Assembly: GCA_039816825.1 (NCBI GenBank)
Contig: JBCBXA010000042.1
Coordinates: 1-23,044 of the forward strand
DNA from: JBCBXA01 sp039816825
GTDB taxonomy: Bacteria > Pseudomonadota > Alphaproteobacteria > Rhizobiales > Rhizobiaceae
DNA: 23,044 nt
Direction: 5' to 3'
The translations under genes were made by a program, and so were the position numbers. Within the stretch, counting starts at the first letter, position 1. Every line of letters begins with the position of its first letter. Below the pieces are notes generated by a model. It was not told where the DNA came from. It searched no databases and saw only the letters and a program-made list of their open reading frames with translations. Shown one piece after another: positions 15,993-22,934 of the stretch.

Positions 15993-16029
15993 TAAAAAGG
16001 CGGCGCCCAATTGCCGGAGCGCCGCCTTT
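15993..16029 (-). terminator. Intercistronic terminator-like hairpin between dctP and dctQ
   Basis: AAAGGCGGCGC (15996-16006) and GCGCCGCCTTT (16019-16029) form a perfect 11-bp stem with a 12-base loop. In the minus-strand direction the stem is followed by TTTTTACT. It lies 22 bases after the dctP stop and 33 bases before the dctQ start. It can act as a partial terminator or a 3'-end stabiliser for the dctP message. Confidence 0.75.
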
Positions 16030-16050
16030 GCAATGTTCAGCCGGTGCGGC

Positions 16051-17037
16051 TTACATGCCTTTGAACTTTTCGACGATCATGGTGCCGGTGTCGCCAGCGC
16101 TCTCGAGCCATTCAGACGTCATGGTTGCGCCGATCTCCTGCAGTTCGGCAACCAGCCCTTCGGATGCCGGTTCAACCGTCATGCCGCCTTCACGAAGGCC
16201 ATCATAGGTGAACTGTGTGTAGTCGCGGGAGGCTTGCAGGCCACGGGCTTCGGCCTCAGCCGCGCACTCCGTCATGGCGGTTTTCGCCGCGTCCGACGCG
16301 CCGTCCCACATGTCCTTGTTCACCATCACCGAGTTGCGTGGCAGCCATGCGTCCACTTCGTAGTAGTTGGTCACGCCGGCATCGAAGACCTTGCGGTCGT
16401 AGCCGGTGGCACCGGAGGACACCATGGAGTCGACTGCGCCGGTGGCGAAAGCCTGCTGCACTTCTGCAGCTTCAATCTGGGTCGGCTGCATGCCAGCCAG
16501 CTCCGCCAGTCGCGAGGTTGCCGCATTGTAGGCGCGAAACTTCAGGCCTTCCATGTCGGCCACTGAGGTGACTTCCTTCTTGAAGTAGAGGCCCTGGGGC
16601 GGCCATGGCACGGAATAGAGGAGCACCATGTTCTGCTCGTCCAGGGCCTTCTCCAGCTCGGGCTTGGCGGCCTCATAGAGCTTCACTGAGTCGTCGAAGG
16701 AGGTCGCCAGGAACGGCACTGAATCGATGCCGAAGAGCGGATTTTCATTGGCATGGGCCGACAGAAGGCGCTCGCCAATAGGCACCTGGCCGGTCTGGAT
16801 GGCGCGCTTGATCTCGCCGCCCTTGAACAGCGAGCCGCCGGGATGGGTGACGATTTCCAGCTCACCGCCCGTTTTCTCGGTCACACAGGCAGCGAACGTT
16901 GCGCCGTTCTCAGAGTGGAAGTTGGAAGCCGAGTAAGCCATCGGCATGTCCCATTTTTCGCCGGCCGTGGCGGGTGTCAAAACACCGGCAGTCACAATCA
17001 GTGCTGCGCCGGTTTTCAAAATGGTGCTGAGCTTCAT
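16051..17037 (-). CDS. dctP: TRAP transporter periplasmic substrate-binding protein DctP
   Basis: A 328-residue protein with a clear Sec signal: MKLSTILKTGAALIVTAG, then a cleavage site near TPATAG-EKW at about residue 25. The mature part shows DctP-family features: an early NFHSENGATFAACVTEKTGGELEIVTHPGGSLFKGGE, then QGLYFKKEVTSVADMEGLKFRAYN. The Arg in LKFRAYN (about residue 160) corresponds to the carboxylate-clamping arginine of the family. ATG 17037 has GAGGAG 8-9 bases upstream; the longer frame to 17121 runs into the preceding gene. It captures the substrate in the periplasm and delivers it to DctQ-DctM. The FAD oxidoreductase ends 34 bases upstream. Amino-acid-like carboxylates are favoured from that context only. 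Confidence 0.94.
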   Translation of the reverse strand: MKLSTILKTGAALIVTAGVLTPATAGEKWDMPMAYSASNFHSENGATFAACVTEKTGGELEIVTHPGGSLFKGGEIKRAIQTGQVPIGERLLSAHANENPLFGIDSVPFLATSFDDSVKLYEAAKPELEKALDEQNMVLLYSVPWPPQGLYFKKEVTSVADMEGLKFRAYNAATSRLAELAGMQPTQIEAAEVQQAFATGAVDSMVSSGATGYDRKVFDAGVTNYYEVDAWLPRNSVMVNKDMWDGASDAAKTAMTECAAEAEARGLQASRDYTQFTYDGLREGGMTVEPASEGLVAELQEIGATMTSEWLESAGDTGTMIVEKFKGM

Positions 17038-17071
17038 TGGTCTCTCCTCAATTTCTCTGCGGGCCAAACCG

Positions 17072-18364
17072 TCATGTGTTGCGGTCCGGACTGTAGACGG
17101 ACAGATCGTCATTTCGGGCAATCCCCATCACGCAATCTGCAAGGATGCGACCAGTTTTGGCACTGGCTGTCAATCCGATGTGGTGATGGCCGACGGCCAG
17201 AAAGGCGTTGGGCAGGCGTGCGGATGCTCCAATATAGGGGATGGAATCCGCCGGAGCCGGGCGGTGCCCCATCCAGCGCTCCACACGGTCGAAAGTGAGG
17301 CCGGGCAGGGCTTCCTTGGTCTGTTCGATCAGGAGATCAAAAGGTGGCTCGGATGGCGGCGGTTCGAGACCCGCAAACTCCACGACGCCGGCGGAGCGTA
17401 TGCGCCCTTCCATAGGGGTGATGACGAATTTACCCGCCGCCACCATCACCGGGCTCGTGGGCATGATGGACGGATTGTGAAACTCGACATGATAGCCGCG
17501 TTCCGTCTCCAGATGCAGTGTGATGCCCAGCTTGCTGGCGACCGGTTTTGACCATGCGCCCGTGGCGAGCACCATCTGGGTGCAGGGATAGGTGGCCTTC
17601 TCTCCGATAACGGCTGCTATGTTCCGGGTGCCGTTGGATGACGCCCGTTCGAAGTCCACGACGCGGTCCTTCACGAACTGAACGCCGAGGCTCTCCGCGT
17701 GCTCCGCCAGCGCCTTAAGATAGGCGTGGGGATCTGAAACGCGTCCATGGCCATCCAGTCGCACGGCATGACCGACGGTTTCGCCAAAGCCGGGCTGCGC
17801 TTCCGAAAATTCCGATGCGGTCATTTGCGTCCAGCGATGACCGCGCTCTGCCCGCACGCCCCAGCTAAAGGCGTCCGCTTCGAACGCCGCACGATCTGTG
17901 TAGGCGTAATAATATGCGCCGGGCTTGAGATAGCGCTCGGCCTTTGTGCCCTTGGCCAGATGCGCATGCTGCTCGGGTGCGTCATGGAGCAGGTGGTGCA
18001 GAGCGCGGGATATGCGGTCCACGTCGCTTGCATTGGCGTGGGCCAGATAGCGCCGCAACCAGGGCAGCAGGCGGGGCAGGTAGCGCCACCGCAGGAAGAG
18101 CGGGCTCTTCCTGTCCAGCACCATAGAGGGCGCTTTGCCAATCAGTCCCGGCGTTGTGACGGGCACCACAGACACGTTGGCCAACACGCCGCCATTGCCC
18201 TGGGACGCACCCGCACCGACGCCCCCGGCATCCACCACTGTTGACCGGACTCCTGCTCGGGCCAACCACAGCGCCGTGGCGACACCCATCAGCCCGGCTC
18301 CGACGATCACCGCCTGCTGATCGTTCTGGAGTGGCGGGCCTTGCGATTTTCTCTCTTCTGACAT
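17072..18364 (-). CDS. FAD-dependent amino-acid/amine oxidoreductase (DadA/DAO family)
   Basis: A 430-residue DAO-fold flavoprotein. The N-terminal FAD site is VIVGAGLMGVATALWLARAG, with an acidic residue ending strand 2 (STVVDAGG, near 45). SQGNGGVLANVSVVPVTTPG matches the DadA-type flavin/substrate region. RVSDPHAYLKALAEHAESLGVQF lies near 215. The C-terminal FAD closure is FLAVGHHHIGLTASAKTGRILADCVMG. DadA oxidises D-amino acids to 2-oxo acids with electrons passed to the respiratory chain; relatives act on sarcosine, proline, opines or glycine. It is the first gene of the TRAP operon, so the transporter probably supplies its substrate. ATG 18364 was chosen because the FAD motif then begins near residue 18. 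The divergent tRNA-Thr starts 79 bases away. Confidence 0.88.
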   Translation of the reverse strand: MSEERKSQGPPLQNDQQAVIVGAGLMGVATALWLARAGVRSTVVDAGGVGAGASQGNGGVLANVSVVPVTTPGLIGKAPSMVLDRKSPLFLRWRYLPRLLPWLRRYLAHANASDVDRISRALHHLLHDAPEQHAHLAKGTKAERYLKPGAYYYAYTDRAAFEADAFSWGVRAERGHRWTQMTASEFSEAQPGFGETVGHAVRLDGHGRVSDPHAYLKALAEHAESLGVQFVKDRVVDFERASSNGTRNIAAVIGEKATYPCTQMVLATGAWSKPVASKLGITLHLETERGYHVEFHNPSIMPTSPVMVAAGKFVITPMEGRIRSAGVVEFAGLEPPPSEPPFDLLIEQTKEALPGLTFDRVERWMGHRPAPADSIPYIGASARLPNAFLAVGHHHIGLTASAKTGRILADCVMGIARNDDLSVYSPDRNT

Positions 18365-18443
18365 GTCTGACTTGGGCCACCGAGCTTCTTGACGCTCGCC
18401 ACCGTGCCCCGTATGTCGGTGCCCGCGCAACCACCGGCGCTGT

Positions 18444-18519
18444 GCCGCTTTAGCTCAGTTGGTAGAGCACGTCATTCGTAATGACGGGGTCGTCAGTTCA
18501 AGTCTGACAAGCGGCACCA
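18444..18519 (+). tRNA. tRNA-Thr (anticodon CGT)
   Basis: A full cloverleaf is visible. The acceptor stem is GCCGCTT paired with AAGCGGC, followed by discriminator A and encoded CCA. The D arm is AGCTCAGTTGGTAGAGCA. The anticodon arm is CGTCA-TTCGTAA-TGACG with CGT at positions 34-36. The T arm is GTCAG-TTCAAGT-CTGAC. It reads ACG threonine codons. Confidence 0.97.
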
Positions 18520-18530
18520 TTTCTTTGAGC

Positions 18531-18578
18531 ACATCGGCAAGAGGCTATAGATAGCTGTGCCTCCCTGAGTGCCGATGT
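18531..18578. repeat. Nested inverted repeat just downstream of tRNA-Thr
   Basis: ACATCGGCA (18531-18539) and TGCCGATGT (18570-18578) are perfect 9-base inverted repeats. Inside them GAGGC (18541-18545) pairs with GCCTC (18559-18563). There is no T-run on either strand, so an ordinary intrinsic terminator is unlikely. It begins 11 bases after the tRNA CCA. Confidence 0.5.
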
Positions 18579-18638
18579 CCGCTTTGAGCCCAAACTGGAC
18601 GGACTTTACGATGTGTATGAGTGACCGTTTCCGGCCCG

Positions 18639-19487
18639 CTATGCCTGAGCCGTGAGCCAGTCTAGGAACGGGTCAGCTTCTTTCGGCGGCCCGTTCTTCC
18701 TGGTCAAGAGGAAGTAGTCCTGGCTCTTGAGCGTTGGTCCTTCTAGGCGCTTTAGTCTGCCCGTCGCCAGGAAATGCGCTGCGATCACGTCATCGCTCAC
18801 AGCTGCGCCCAAACCTTGGACGGCGGCATCGACAGGAAAGTCACATCGACTGAAACCAAGTGCCATCTGCGCTTCCGGATAGGGCAGCTTTGCCGCCGCA
18901 AACATTCTACGCCACCACTGATCTGTCTGATCGTGCAATAGAATCGTTCCATCGAGTTCCGAGACCGACTGCGCCGGACAAGACGAACTGGCTACGGCGA
19001 TTATTGTCGGCTGCAAGAAAGGCTGCCGCTTAAACCCTGCGTAGTCGAGCGCTCCCCAGATGATAGCAATGTCAGTATCGCCTGGCAAAAGACGCGGCCG
19101 GTCAGCACGTGCCCGAAGGTTCAGCCGGACATTGAGGCCATCGATTAGCGTCTGACTCATGCGAGGCAGAAGCCAGAAACGCAGCAATTCGGCGTCGATA
19201 TCAAGCGTTATTTCGGGGCGCGGGAGTTGTCGCGGAGCATCCGCCAATTGTGCGAACCCCTCGATTACACGCGCGGCATAGTCAGCTCCGGCTTCAGTCA
19301 GCGATACTGCCCTGTGTTCCCTAGTGAACAGCGCAAAGCCGAGGTCAGTTTCGAGATGCCTGATATGGCGGCTGATGGCCGCCTGCGTCAGCCCGAGCTC
19401 CTCACCAGCCTTTGTGAAGCTCTCATGGCGGGCGGCAGCGTCGAAAGCCCGGAGGGCGCTGAGGTTGGGAAGATGCCGAGTTTGCAT
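18639..19487 (-). CDS. LysR family transcriptional regulator, GcvA-like
   Basis: A 282-residue LysR regulator. The N-terminal winged helix-turn-helix covers about residues 6-65 (LSALRAFDAAARHESFTKAGEELGLTQAAISRHIRHLET), ending in LGFALFTREHRAVSLTEAG. The start LPNLSALRAFDAAARHESFTKA and the later WGALDYAGFKRQPFL and DPFLDWL are typical of the GcvA branch. The effector domain runs from about 92 to the end. It is divergent from the EamA permease gene, the usual arrangement for a LysR protein and its target. The start at 19487 has only a weak ribosome-binding site. Codon choice and lower GC than the TRAP operon suggest accessory origin, but that was judged by eye. Confidence 0.93.
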   Translation of the reverse strand: MQTRHLPNLSALRAFDAAARHESFTKAGEELGLTQAAISRHIRHLETDLGFALFTREHRAVSLTEAGADYAARVIEGFAQLADAPRQLPRPEITLDIDAELLRFWLLPRMSQTLIDGLNVRLNLRARADRPRLLPGDTDIAIIWGALDYAGFKRQPFLQPTIIAVASSSCPAQSVSELDGTILLHDQTDQWWRRMFAAAKLPYPEAQMALGFSRCDFPVDAAVQGLGAAVSDDVIAAHFLATGRLKRLEGPTLKSQDYFLLTRKNGPPKEADPFLDWLTAQA

Positions 19488-19522
19488 GATCCATGCTCAT
19501 GTAAAGCGGAAAGAAAGTCGTT

Positions 19523-19537
19523 TGAGATAATTATGCG
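19523..19537. promoter_or_regulatory. Candidate LysR box in the LysR/EamA intergenic region
   Basis: The AT-rich dyad ATAATTAT (19527-19534) lies midway between the LysR start at 19487 and the permease start at 19577. The surrounding TGAGATAATTATG stretch fits a loose LysR-type site. Evidence is limited to position and dyad symmetry. Confidence 0.25.
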
Positions 19538-19576
19538 GCTCGAGTACGGCACATGCAAATCATTGGAAACCACCAG

Positions 19577-20479
19577 ATGCCGCCGACACTCTTTCTTGTC
19601 CTGTCACCGCTGTGTCTCAGTATCGGTTCAGTCCTTGCGAAAGGGCTGATTGCAGGTGGACTACCGTTCTCCATCGCAGAGATCGGACCACTCGCATTCC
19701 TGACCTTCCAGTTGATCGGATCGCTGATATTCCTGGGTGCGGTCGGTGCGATGCGATCCCAGCCCTTCAGGTGCGGCTCTGCTTGGCCCCTTCTGACGAT
19801 TGCGGGGCTTATCCTCGGACTAGGGTCGATTGGAACGGTCATGGCGCTTGTCTACATTCCGGTAGGTGAAGCATCGGTCATCTGGGCTATGCAGCCCTTC
19901 GCAATGATCGTTTTGGCCTGGCTACTGCTCAGGGAACCCACGCCAATGCCGACGATCCTTTTGTGTATCGTCGGTGTCGGAGGTGTGATCATGATCGTGA
20001 CAAGCGGGTTTCAGGGGACGGCGGAGAACCGACTGCTCGGCTCGATCTTCGCGATTGGCACGGCACTGTCGGCGGCGGTATATGCAGTCTGGATGCGCCA
20101 GGCCCGGGACAGTGTCGATCCATTCTCGGCCCTCTTAGTCGTGCAGTCTTCAACACTCGTAGTTGTGATCTGCGCGTGGGCCATAGCCGCTAATACGGGA
20201 CTTGTTGTCGGCGACAGTGCCGGCTGGTGGGATGTCTTTGCCGCTATGGTGACGGGCACACTCTACTATGGACTGGCCTACATTCTGTTCCTCTTTGGCC
20301 TCCAACAAATGGAAGCAGGAAAAGCAGGCATGTTCCTAAACCTCGCGCCGGTGTTCACGATCCTTCTGGCCTTGATGGTTCTGGGTGAACGGCTTTCACC
20401 TATGCAGTGGATAGGTTCGGCTGTTGTAATTGTAGCGGTCGCGCTCGCTGGATGGCTGAATGCGCGACCGGTTGCGTAA
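19577..20479 (+). CDS. EamA-domain (DMT superfamily) permease
   Basis: A roughly 300-residue inner-membrane transporter with ten hydrophobic segments in two EamA repeats. The first repeat spans about residues 5-135, with the P-V-G-E-A-S-V-I-W-A-M-Q-P motif near 95. The second spans about 145-295, with GTLYYGLAYILFLFGLQQMEAGKAGMFLNLAPVFTILLALMVLGERLSPMQWIG, the classic end-repeat signature with a conserved Pro and a Glu in GERLS. Members export amino acids, metabolites or nucleotide derivatives; the substrate is unknown here. ATG 19577 has GGAAA about 8 bases upstream. ATG 19553 is in frame but has no visible ribosome-binding site. The divergent LysR gene is the likely regulator. Confidence 0.93.
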   Translation: MPPTLFLVLSPLCLSIGSVLAKGLIAGGLPFSIAEIGPLAFLTFQLIGSLIFLGAVGAMRSQPFRCGSAWPLLTIAGLILGLGSIGTVMALVYIPVGEASVIWAMQPFAMIVLAWLLLREPTPMPTILLCIVGVGGVIMIVTSGFQGTAENRLLGSIFAIGTALSAAVYAVWMRQARDSVDPFSALLVVQSSTLVVVICAWAIAANTGLVVGDSAGWWDVFAAMVTGTLYYGLAYILFLFGLQQMEAGKAGMFLNLAPVFTILLALMVLGERLSPMQWIGSAVVIVAVALAGWLNARPVA

Positions 20480-20704
20480 GCGAGTCTTCAGCCCAAATTT
20501 CGAACGGCCGCAAAGTCCGCATACCGGGCATTGATATCGCCGCACATCGAGCGTCGCGGAGGTGACAGGTTTGAGCATACCAAGTTGCTTTGCCTGGAAG
20601 CAAAGCAGCGCCAAGTTTGGCACTGTCCAGCCTGTCTGCTCCAGTGGCGCACTTTAGGCCGCGCATCCCGATTTAGATGGCTCTGGCCCGTCGTTCCAAG
20701 AGAC
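20480..20704. other. Convergent intergenic gap with a perfect hairpin
   Basis: No convincing gene lies in these 225 bases between the EamA stop and the methyltransferase stop. A perfect 8-bp stem is present: TGCTTTGC (20586-20593) with GCAAAGCA (20600-20607), loop CTGGAA. A short GCCAAGTTTGGC dyad follows (20610-20621). Neither has a T-run, so they may be weak bidirectional terminators or RNA processing sites. Confidence 0.4.
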
Positions 20705-21475
20705 TCAGCCAACCTGAGCTGACAGCTGCAGCTCCTTCTTTGCGACATACCCAAGGCTGCATGCTCGGGTTCCAGTGCGTTTGTCCAGCGGCACCATCCG
20801 GGATGATGTGAAACCGGCCCGTTGCATCCACGATAGTGCGGTTGGCGCGTCGACCTGGTGGGTTCTCCAAACCAGCTGGATGTATCTACCAAATCTGGAC
20901 CGGCGCGTGATGCAGCAGATCATCATGCCGCCAGGCTTGAGGACGCGTTGGAGTTCGGCCAGCACGGGAACGGGATCGGCTAGGTGCTCCACCACATGCG
21001 CCATTAAAATGACATCGAAAGTGTTGTCCTCGAGTGGCAAAGCGCTGAGATCGGCCTTGAGTGTTTGCATGCTCACATTTGGCTTGTGAACCGTACGCCG
21101 CGCCCGGTTGAGCATCTGTGTCGAGATATCGACACCCAGAAGGTCCACATCGCATGACACCAAATCCGAAAAGGCCTGGGACATGGCTCCCGTGCCTGCT
21201 CCTGCATCCATGACTTGAAGTGGCAGACCAGTGTCTGACAACTGCCTGTCACGCAGGGCGAATGCGATCAGCTGATGGTACGCATCGACGAATCCAAGTT
21301 TCTCAACCTTGGATTGCCACACATCTGCGGTGCGGTCGTAGTGATGCTCCAATTCTGCAGGTTCAAAAGGCCTTCGGCTGATGGAGACGTTCCAACTGCC
21401 AAGAGCGCGTGACCAGACGGGAATGGCTGGCGGTAGCTCTGAGTGCGGCTTGCCTGAAGCGATGTCACCGAACAT
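20705..21475 (-). CDS. Class I SAM-dependent methyltransferase (UbiE/Methyltransf_11 type)
   Basis: A 256-residue cytoplasmic methyltransferase. An N-terminal helical part (about 1-85) includes FEPAELEHHYDRTADVWQSKVEKLGFVDAYHQLI. SAM-binding motif I is VMDAGAGTGAMSQAF near 88-102. The acidic post-I loop is DLLGVDISTQML. Motif II is DLSALPLEDNTFDVILMAHVVEHLADP near 145-172. Motif III is LAELQRVLKPGGMMI. The acceptor is unknown. The RTH-Q-V-D-A-P-T-A and F-T-S-S-R-M segments near the end form the variable cap and do not identify a substrate. ATG 21475 has AAGGAGG 7 bases upstream and overlaps the preceding membrane-protein stop by 11 bases, so the two are coupled. The longer frame to 21619 would cover the neighbour. 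Confidence 0.9.
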   Translation of the reverse strand: MFGDIASGKPHSELPPAIPVWSRALGSWNVSISRRPFEPAELEHHYDRTADVWQSKVEKLGFVDAYHQLIAFALRDRQLSDTGLPLQVMDAGAGTGAMSQAFSDLVSCDVDLLGVDISTQMLNRARRTVHKPNVSMQTLKADLSALPLEDNTFDVILMAHVVEHLADPVPVLAELQRVLKPGGMMICCITRRSRFGRYIQLVWRTHQVDAPTALSWMQRAGFTSSRMVPLDKRTGTRACSLGYVAKKELQLSAQVG

Positions 21476-21899
21476 GGCGTGCCTCCTTGATCTCGCGGGC
21501 CGCGCCTTCGGTTTGCCAGCCCCAGCTGAGATAAAGAATGAGCAGGAACGTCGCTCCGGTCGCGCTGGCCAGCAGGTAGTCGTCCGGATCATTAGGCGGC
21601 AGCATGAAGAGACCTGCAAAGGCGAAAAGCGGAACCACGAGGTTTAGTTTTCTGGCCGCCGACGGTATCAGCTCCACAGACAGCACCATGGTGGCCACGA
21701 GAACTATCAGTGCGATGCCGCCTGCAACGAGCCCGCTGTCGGTGACTGGGTTGCCTTCAAAAGTACCGACGAGAATGCCTTGTATGGTTTCAGCCGTGGC
21801 CAGCTCATGAAGGTCCTTGAAGATGGTGATGAGAAGAGCGAACAGCCACAATCTGGACAGTGTGTGGCCGAAGTGCTCCGACGAGTGTGTTTTTAACAT
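21465..21899 (-). CDS. Small four-helix membrane protein, DUF6326-like
   Basis: A 144-residue protein with four hydrophobic segments at about 15-27, 57-77, 86-101 and 112-127. The pattern LSRLWLFALLITIFKDL, then GILVGTFEGNPVTDSGLVAGGIALIVLVATMVLS, then ARKLNLVV resembles the uncharacterised DUF6326 membrane family as I remember it. That is a resemblance, not a tested match. The start at 21899 has AAGGAA about 10-12 bases upstream. The frame extends to 22064, but those residues lie across the divergent LysR promoter. Its stop overlaps the methyltransferase start by 11 bases, so the two genes form one coupled unit, probably under the LysR gene transcribed the other way. Confidence 0.7.
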   Translation of the reverse strand: MLKTHSSEHFGHTLSRLWLFALLITIFKDLHELATAETIQGILVGTFEGNPVTDSGLVAGGIALIVLVATMVLSVELIPSAARKLNLVVPLFAFAGLFMLPPNDPDDYLLASATGATFLLILYLSWGWQTEGAAREIKEARHVR

Positions 21900-21993
21900 G
21901 GGTGCGCTTTTCCTTAAGGGAATTGAGCGATCCGGCTTCACATGTCCGGTCGCTTTCTGGCGCGGTTTTGATCCATACACAGATCGAATAAAA

Positions 21994-22023
21994 TTGACGA
22001 AATTTGCAAGTTCGATATACGAA
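21994..22023 (+). promoter_or_regulatory. Promoter with overlapping T-N11-A palindrome before the LysR gene
   Basis: TTGACG (21994-21999) and TATACG (22016-22021) are 16 bases apart and read as -35/-10 elements. TTCGATATACGAA (22011-22023) is a perfect-armed dyad of the LysR T-N11-A form covering the -10 region. The ATG at 22029 is 7 bases past the -10, so transcription would begin at or beside the start codon. Autorepression by LysR is inferred. Confidence 0.5.
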
Positions 22024-22028
22024 AATAT

Positions 22029-22934
22029 ATGAACTGGGATGCTGTATCTTTTGACTGGAATCATGTGCGGGCCTTCCTTGCGACGGTGGAAGAAGGCTCG
22101 CTTTCGGGCGCGGCGCGTGCGCTAAAGCAGACCCAGCCCACTCTCAGTCGCCAGATTTCTGCGTTGGAAGAGGCACTCGGACTGACCCTCTTTGAACGCG
22201 GCACCCGTTCACTGCAATTGACCCAAGCGGGCGTGCAGTTGCTCAGTCACGTCCGGGGCATGGCCGATGCGGCGTCGCAGATTTCCCGGGTGGCGACAGG
22301 CCAAAGTCAGGATATTGAGGGCAACGTTCGCATCACGGCCAGCGACGCCATGTCCGCCTACGCGCTACCCGCTTGCCTGATTGCTTTGCGAGAGCAGCAT
22401 CCCGGCATCAGCATTGAGATGGTGCCATCAAACGAATTGAGCGATCTGACCCGGCGCGATGCCGATATCGCGATCCGCCATGCGCGTCCCGAGCAGGCGG
22501 ACCTGGTGGCCAAACGCCTGAAGGACATTGAGATCGCGCTATTTGCGTCCACCGATTATTTGGAAGGTTTGAATGGTGCGCCGCTCACAAGCGCAAATTT
22601 CATCGGCTACGGGCATCCCGAGCGTCTGGCACCGCAGGTGAATGCCATGGGCATCAAGGTGACCGTTCGAAACTTCGGTTTCACGACGACAAACGGTGTC
22701 ACCATGTATGAGTTGATCCGTGAGGGAGCAGGCATCGGTCTGCTGCCTGTATCGGTGGCGGAGGGTAAGTTTGGTTTAGAACGGGTGCTCCCTGATGGCC
22801 CGACGTTCGGGGTGGAAACGTGGCTTGTGACGCACCGCGAAATCCGGACAAACAGGCGCATTCGACTGACGTTCGATCATCTGGCGGCCGAGCTAACAAA
22901 AGACAAATGGCGCAATCTTGCAGCGAAAGTCTGA
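22029..22934 (+). CDS. LysR family transcriptional regulator
   Basis: A 301-residue LysR protein. The winged helix-turn-helix covers about 9-68: FDWNHVRAFLATVEEGSLSGAARALKQTQPTLSRQISALEE, then LGLTLFERGTRSLQLTQAG. The effector-binding domain covers about 95-295, with GNVRITASDAMSAYALPACL, RDADIAIRHARPEQADLVAKRL and YELIREGAGIGLLPVSVAEG. It is close to the branch whose DNA-binding domain begins FDWN-x-x-R-x-F-L. No ribosome-binding site precedes ATG 22029; the promoter suggests a leaderless message. It is divergent from the membrane protein and methyltransferase pair, its likely target. The 110 bases after the stop (22935-23044) show no gene. Confidence 0.94.
   Translation: MNWDAVSFDWNHVRAFLATVEEGSLSGAARALKQTQPTLSRQISALEEALGLTLFERGTRSLQLTQAGVQLLSHVRGMADAASQISRVATGQSQDIEGNVRITASDAMSAYALPACLIALREQHPGISIEMVPSNELSDLTRRDADIAIRHARPEQADLVAKRLKDIEIALFASTDYLEGLNGAPLTSANFIGYGHPERLAPQVNAMGIKVTVRNFGFTTTNGVTMYELIREGAGIGLLPVSVAEGKFGLERVLPDGPTFGVETWLVTHREIRTNRRIRLTFDHLAAELTKDKWRNLAAKV

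Noticed and set aside
18574..18640. Mobile-element remnant suggested by GTCCGCTTT- and GACCG-type strings
   Set aside because: Such strings recur in proteobacterial intergenic DNA. No terminal repeats or transposase fragment accompany them here.
20480..20704. Small frames on both strands in the convergent gap, one with a CPVCG string
   Set aside because: They overlap one another and the flanking genes, have no ribosome-binding site and show no family pattern.
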